DNA of 64,000 bases, from contig NZ_NJER01000004.1 in assembly GCF_002753895.1 (NCBI RefSeq), forward strand, positions 1 to 64,000, written 5' to 3'. This document shows positions 60,493-64,000 of this stretch, piece by piece. The stretch's first letter is position 1. Each line of letters begins with the position of its first letter. The notes below the pieces were generated by a model, which saw only the letters and a program-made list of their open reading frames with translations, ran no database searches and was not told the origin of the DNA. This DNA comes from Halobacteriovorax sp. JY17. Lineage in GTDB: Bacteria > Bdellovibrionota > Bacteriovoracia > Bacteriovoracales > Bacteriovoracaceae. The position numbers and the translations under genes are program-made.

Positions 60493-61697
60493 CTATAGAG
60501 CTTCAATCAAAATTAAAAAAATTAGCAACCTTTTTAAAGCAGTATGAATTCTTGCATCGTAAAGAGTTTATACGAAAGTATCCGACCTCATATCCTGAAG
60601 AGATAACTCCATGGATCGATGAATTAATGAACTGGTCCTTTAAAGATATTGCAAGACTTGAGTCGTTTCCTCATGAAGATCTCGTTGAGGATGTGAATTT
60701 TAAAATCTTTCTAAAGAGTATTAGATCTTTATCAAAAGTAGATACATTCTCTGGGAAGAAGACCTCTATGCCTCAAGTTCTAAAAAAGAAATTACGCCCT
60801 AAGAAGATTCATGAGATAGAAAAACTTAAAAGTGTTTGCGATAAGGTTAAGGATATTGAGTCTATTATAGATATCGGTGGAGGAGTTGGAAACTTAAGTT
60901 GCTCACTTATCATTGATAGTGAGAAGAAAGCACTATGTGTTGATATGGATGAAAAGCTACTTGACTTAGGGAGAGGTAAGCGAGAATTCTGGCCTTTAGA
61001 GTCTAAAGAATCTTTAAGATTTATACACAAGAAGTTTGATGAGAAAACTTCTTTAGATGTTAACTTCTCTAAGGATAAAGCTCTGCTTATTGGATTACAT
61101 AGTTGCGGCGACTTATCAACTAACGTCTTAAAATTTGGTTTAAGAAATAACATTAGAAATATCATTAATATTGGCTGTTGTTATCATAAGATTATTAATT
61201 TTCAAAACGTATCAAAGTATTGCCAAGCAAATGGGATTCACTTTACAAACAATGCGCTTCATCTCGCATCACGTTGTGGAGCAATTGTAGAAGAAGAAAC
61301 TATCCAGAAAAGGCACCATCAGAAAAGATTTCGCTATACTCTTCACTACATTTTACACTCTCACGGAGAGAAGAAATTTTCTAGTATTGGTAACGCTATA
61401 CCCAGAGACTACCAAGGGTCATTCTATGACTATTGTCGTAAATTTGATCACGAAGAGATTTTAAAAGACCTCGGTAGAGATGAAGTAGAGGACTTTTTCT
61501 CCAAGTCTTATGAAAAGGTTTGGAGGCACTATCTAGCTGATACAATACGCCTTCTTCTAGGTCGCTTAATTGAGGTCTACGTAATTTTAGATAGGGCCCA
61601 GTACCTCTTAGAGAATGGTCTAAGTATTCAGATCGAAGAGATCTTTGATCGTTCATTAAGTCCACGTAATATTATGCTAAGAGCAGCTCCTTTATAA
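60489..61697 (+). CDS. METTL25/RRNAD1-like SAM methyltransferase
   Basis: A 402-residue protein. SAM motif I IIDIGGGVGNLSC near 130, motif IV-like LIGLHSCGDLST, then NIGCCYHKI and LASRCGA, the set seen in METTL25/RRNAD1 proteins. Eukaryotic METTL25 acts on histidine of ribosomal or RNA-binding proteins; bacterial roles are not known to me. Coupled to the radical SAM gene by a four-base overlap. Its stop converges with the TauE/SafE gene by 26 bases. Confidence 0.82.
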   Translation: MTIELQSKLKKLATFLKQYEFLHRKEFIRKYPTSYPEEITPWIDELMNWSFKDIARLESFPHEDLVEDVNFKIFLKSIRSLSKVDTFSGKKTSMPQVLKKKLRPKKIHEIEKLKSVCDKVKDIESIIDIGGGVGNLSCSLIIDSEKKALCVDMDEKLLDLGRGKREFWPLESKESLRFIHKKFDEKTSLDVNFSKDKALLIGLHSCGDLSTNVLKFGLRNNIRNIINIGCCYHKIINFQNVSKYCQANGIHFTNNALHLASRCGAIVEEETIQKRHHQKRFRYTLHYILHSHGEKKFSSIGNAIPRDYQGSFYDYCRKFDHEEILKDLGRDEVEDFFSKSYEKVWRHYLADTIRLLLGRLIEVYVILDRAQYLLENGLSIQIEEIFDRSLSPRNIMLRAAPL

Positions 61698-62403
61698 TAA
61701 TAAAGAAACTCATTAGAAATAAAAAGTAAGAGAAGTACTTCTTTAGACTTTCTGGTTTAGATTTGTTAGAAAGAATGCTTCCTACTAGAGATCCAAGCGA
61801 CGTTAGAAGAGTAAAAGGAATTAGAAATTCCCATGGAATATTTAATACGTTTACATATTGTAAGAATCCTCCAAGCGAGTTTAAAGCAATTATGAGTAAC
61901 GATGTTGATATTGATACCTTGATACTTTGTTTAGCAATAAGATTGAGCGTAGGAACAATTAAGAATCCTCCTCCGACACCTATGACTCCTGTTAATAGAC
62001 CTACAAAGCTTGCTTTTATTCCGAATGATAATATTGAAAAATGAGCACTTGTGGTCTCTTTGGATTTTTTTAGCATAGTTATCGCTACCGCAAGCATAAT
62101 TGCTGCAAAAATTAAGAGCTGTATTGTCGAACTTAAGTATTTCGAAAGATATGCACCCAAGAGTGTTCCTGTAAGTGAGAAAGGGATAAAGAATAAAGCA
62201 ATTTTAAAATTTATAGTCTTTGATTTTAGATTTGCTAGAACAGCAGTACTACTTGCAAAAAATACTATTGCTAAACTTAAGGCAATTGCTAGCTTTGGTT
62301 CTATTTTGGCTAGATAAATAAGAATAGGAACTATTAAAATGGAGCCACCGCCGCCGAGAGTTCCAAGCATTAGTCCAGAAAGTAGTGCTAAGGTATACGT
62401 CAT
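61672..62403 (-). CDS. TauE/SafE family permease (second copy)
   Basis: A 243-residue protein with the duplicated Gly-rich motif (LMLGTLGGGGSILIVPIL and LTGVIGVGGGFLIVPTL) and about eight membrane segments. AAGGAG before the ATG. A perfect FNR-type palindrome lies 47-60 bases upstream. With the Crp/Fnr gene and an ETHE1-like gene next to it, it probably exports sulfite or thiosulfate produced from persulfides; inferred. Confidence 0.92.
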   Translation of the reverse strand: MTYTLALLSGLMLGTLGGGGSILIVPILIYLAKIEPKLAIALSLAIVFFASSTAVLANLKSKTINFKIALFFIPFSLTGTLLGAYLSKYLSSTIQLLIFAAIMLAVAITMLKKSKETTSAHFSILSFGIKASFVGLLTGVIGVGGGFLIVPTLNLIAKQSIKVSISTSLLIIALNSLGGFLQYVNVLNIPWEFLIPFTLLTSLGSLVGSILSNKSKPESLKKYFSYFLFLMSFFIIIKELLLA

Positions 62404-62449
62404 ATTAACTCCTTATAATTGATTATACGGAGTTAAATAAATACTTACT

Positions 62450-62463
62450 TTGATTTTAATCAA
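62450..62463. promoter_or_regulatory. FNR/Crp-type palindrome upstream of the TauE/SafE gene
   Basis: TTGATTTTAATCAA, a perfect match to TTGAT-N4-ATCAA. Its centre is 53 bases upstream of the permease ATG on the minus strand. It overlaps the last codon of the Crp/Fnr gene. Confidence 0.75.
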
Positions 62464-63068
62464 GTATTAAAGCTTAATAATTTTTCCACGTCATTAATTA
62501 TAAAGTCTCTGCCGTCTTTTATGATGATTCCAGCTTCGGATAGTTGTGTCATTACTCTCGCAACAGACTCAAAGGTTGTTACAGAAAAGTCGGCAATTTC
62601 TTTTCTTTTCCACACTTGCTCTGGATACTTCAATTTTAAGAATACAAGCGCCTCACAAACTCTTCTTGCTACGCTCTTGTCTTGAAGCCCTGCTAATCTT
62701 AATTCTGCATGTCCTAAGTCACTAGCAAGTCCTTGAACTACTTGCATCAAAAGATCTGGCCTGAGCTCACAGATCCTACTACATTCCTCATGAGGGATAA
62801 TCATTACCTCTGAATTACTTAGTGCTATTGTATTTGCATGGTAGGGGGATTTGGCAAAATACGACCGATGTCCAAATAAAGAGCCTTCACTAAAAACTCT
62901 TAAGAAGACTTCTTTGCCATTTTCTGAATTATGGAATAGTCCTACAAGACCAGTCTTAATAATATAAATATTTTCAGGAACTTCATCTTGGGAGTAGATT
63001 AAATTGCCTTTTTTGAATGTCTTGATGACTGAGTTCTTTGAAAGTGATTGAATTTCCTTGTAAAGCAT
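62460..63068 (-). CDS. Crp/Fnr family transcriptional regulator
   Basis: A 202-residue protein. Cyclic-nucleotide-binding-type beta domain (about 15-115: KGNLIYSQDE, NIYIIKTGLVGLF, EGSLFGHRSYF) and a Crp-type HTH (RKEIADFSVTTFESVARVMTQL). The recognition helix has E-x-x-A-R in place of FNR's E-x-x-S-R. FNR's N-terminal Fe-S Cys cluster is absent, so oxygen sensing by that route is unlikely. FNR-type palindromes lie upstream of this gene and of both neighbours. Confidence 0.9.
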   Translation of the reverse strand: MLYKEIQSLSKNSVIKTFKKGNLIYSQDEVPENIYIIKTGLVGLFHNSENGKEVFLRVFSEGSLFGHRSYFAKSPYHANTIALSNSEVMIIPHEECSRICELRPDLLMQVVQGLASDLGHAELRLAGLQDKSVARRVCEALVFLKLKYPEQVWKRKEIADFSVTTFESVARVMTQLSEAGIIIKDGRDFIINDVEKLLSFNT

Positions 63069-63081
63069 TGGACCTCTTTAT

Positions 63082-63095
63082 TTGATCTAGATCAA
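63082..63095. promoter_or_regulatory. FNR/Crp-type palindrome between regulator and MBL gene
   Basis: TTGATCTAGATCAA, perfect TTGAT-N4-ATCAA. It lies 14-27 bases upstream of the Crp/Fnr ATG (minus strand) and 67-80 bases upstream of the MBL gene. For the latter, a -10-like TTTAAT at 63121 puts the palindrome centre near -41, a class II activation position; for the regulator the same site would repress. Confidence 0.75.
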
Positions 63096-63161
63096 AGATA
63101 TTGCAACTAAACTTTGTTATTTTAATATTAAGAAGACATCATTATTGGTCAAGGGGAATGT

Positions 63162-64000
63162 ATGACTGTTCAAATTCAAGAGTTTTATGACGAGCTAACA
63201 GCTACTTTCACTTATATAGTATTTAATGAAACTAGCTATAAAGGTGTTGTGATTGATCCTGTTCTAGACTACGAGCAAGATACTGAAAATATTAGTTATG
63301 AATCAATTGAAAAGGTTTTGGATTTTATAAATTCAAAGGGGTTAAAGATTTCTTATATTCTTGATACTCATATACACGCAGATCACATCACTGGTGCAAG
63401 TGTGCTTAAAGAATCCTTGCCTGGAAGTATTACTGCTATAGGTGCTGGAGCTCTTGAAGTAAGAGAGCATTTTTCAAGTAAGTTTCCAACTTATAATGAA
63501 AGTCCATATGATAAATACTTAAATGATGAAGATATTCTAGAACTTGAAGGCTTGAGTATCAAAGTTTTAGCGACACCTGGACATACTCCATCGTGTGTAT
63601 CATATCTGATTGGTGATAGTTTATTTACCGGTGATTTATTGTTTCTTCCTGATTCAGGGACAGGACGTTGCGACTTTCCAAATGGAAGTTCATTAGCAAT
63701 GTACAACTCTATTAAAGATAAAGTTTATAGCCTTCCAAAAGAAATTAAGATTTATGTAGGGCATGATTATGCGGCAGGTGGACGTGAAGTTAAGTTCAAG
63801 AGTAGTGTAGAGGAGCAAATGTTGAATAATATTCAAATAACTCATAGAACTGCGCTTGATGAGTTTGTTACTAAGCGTGATAAGAGAGATAAAGATCTAA
63901 ATGAACCAAAACTTTTAAATCAGAGTTTACAAGTAAATATTAATGGAGGGGATGTGAGTCCTTTATTGAATGGAAATAGAATTAATCTAAAAAAGGAAAA
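63162..64000 (+). CDS. ETHE1/Blh-like metallo-beta-lactamase-fold protein (partial)
   Basis: At least 279 residues; it runs off the right edge. The metal-binding motif THIHADHITGA lies near 68, TPGHTPSCVSYLIGD near 145, FTGDLLFLPDSGTGRCDF near 160, and YVGHDY near 200. The motif set is that of ETHE1/persulfide dioxygenase-like proteins, which oxidise glutathione persulfide to sulfite. Here a C-terminal extension follows. AAGGGGAATGT before the ATG. Linked by a shared FNR-type palindrome to the regulator next to it. Confidence 0.88.
   Translation, partial: MTVQIQEFYDELTATFTYIVFNETSYKGVVIDPVLDYEQDTENISYESIEKVLDFINSKGLKISYILDTHIHADHITGASVLKESLPGSITAIGAGALEVREHFSSKFPTYNESPYDKYLNDEDILELEGLSIKVLATPGHTPSCVSYLIGDSLFTGDLLFLPDSGTGRCDFPNGSSLAMYNSIKDKVYSLPKEIKIYVGHDYAAGGREVKFKSSVEEQMLNNIQITHRTALDEFVTKRDKRDKDLNEPKLLNQSLQVNINGGDVSPLLNGNRINLKKE

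Noticed and set aside
1-64000. CRISPR array or insertion sequence
   Set aside because: No regularly spaced repeats, cas-like genes or transposase with terminal inverted repeats were seen in the window.
1-64000. rRNA, tRNA or tmRNA genes
   Set aside because: No intact cloverleaf, tmRNA tag or rRNA segment was recognised by reading; only 3'-end fragments at the attachment copies.

Overview
The window is AT-rich bacterial DNA. It carries many short-leader lipoproteins, secreted hydrolases (two nucleases, two HExxH peptidases, a GH25 lysozyme, an M15 carboxypeptidase, alpha/beta hydrolases), TTG and GTG starts behind good ribosome binding sites, and tightly overlapping ATGA or TAATG gene junctions. 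Gene content and base composition suggest a predatory or marine member of the Bdellovibrionota (Bacteriovorax/Halobacteriovorax-like). That is inference from style; no rRNA or tRNA gene is present to settle it.

Positions 1-15,880 look accessory. The left edge holds a broken phage-like gene. Three copies of CACCTCCACCA, a sequence that fits the 3' acceptor and CCA end of a tRNA-Ala or tmRNA gene, lie at 637, 5461 and 15870. They cut the region into two tandem blocks, which I read as two integrated elements stacked at one site. Block A (about 4.8 kb) has a DUF2971 protein, a membrane protein, a lipoprotein and a three-gene operon: an unrecognised small protein, an MqsA-like zinc-finger/HTH antitoxin with an extra C-terminal tail, and a SecB-like chaperone. 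This is the layout of a toxin-antitoxin-chaperone module, but the first gene matches no toxin family I know. A 16-bp perfect palindrome lies in its promoter. Block B (about 10.4 kb) is a type I restriction-modification operon (HTH protein, hsdM, hsdS, hsdR) extended by an SprT/YgjP-like metallopeptidase, a NucS-like nuclease with an N-terminal reader-like domain, and a zinc-ribbon DUF4145-like protein. No intact integrase is present, only a possible C-terminal fragment.

From about 15.9 to 26.8 kb lie a paralogue of the block A membrane protein, a 5'-truncated HNH gene, two related secreted metallopeptidases (one with ankyrin repeats), a double-cupin/haem-oxygenase-like diiron fusion divergent from a LysR regulator, a CHASE-type hybrid histidine kinase and a histone-deacetylase-like amidohydrolase.

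From about 27 to 48 kb the content is mostly housekeeping and envelope genes: secreted endonuclease I, CorA, ABC-F ATPase, ribosome hibernation factor, a PLP enzyme whose start codon sits in a 12-bp hairpin, a cold-shock-domain protein, methyltransferases, LETM1-like, M15 peptidase, PhnA-like, glutathione peroxidase plus GST, AsmA-like, metallophosphatase, RlmN and a peroxiredoxin-like protein.

From about 48.5 kb to the end lie a 2OG-Fe(II) oxygenase, a PilZ-like protein, a bufferin operon (Cys-rich precursor with a lipobox, DUF692 MNIO enzyme, DUF2063 partner), two TauE/SafE permeases, an RlmM-like methyltransferase, a dihaem peroxidase, a DUF445 protein, and a radical SAM/SPASM gene coupled to a METTL25-like methyltransferase. 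The window ends in a Crp/Fnr regulator flanked by two perfect FNR-type palindromes, which connect it to a TauE/SafE permease and an ETHE1-like metallo-beta-lactamase-fold protein that runs off the right edge. This looks like a sulfur or persulfide-handling regulon.
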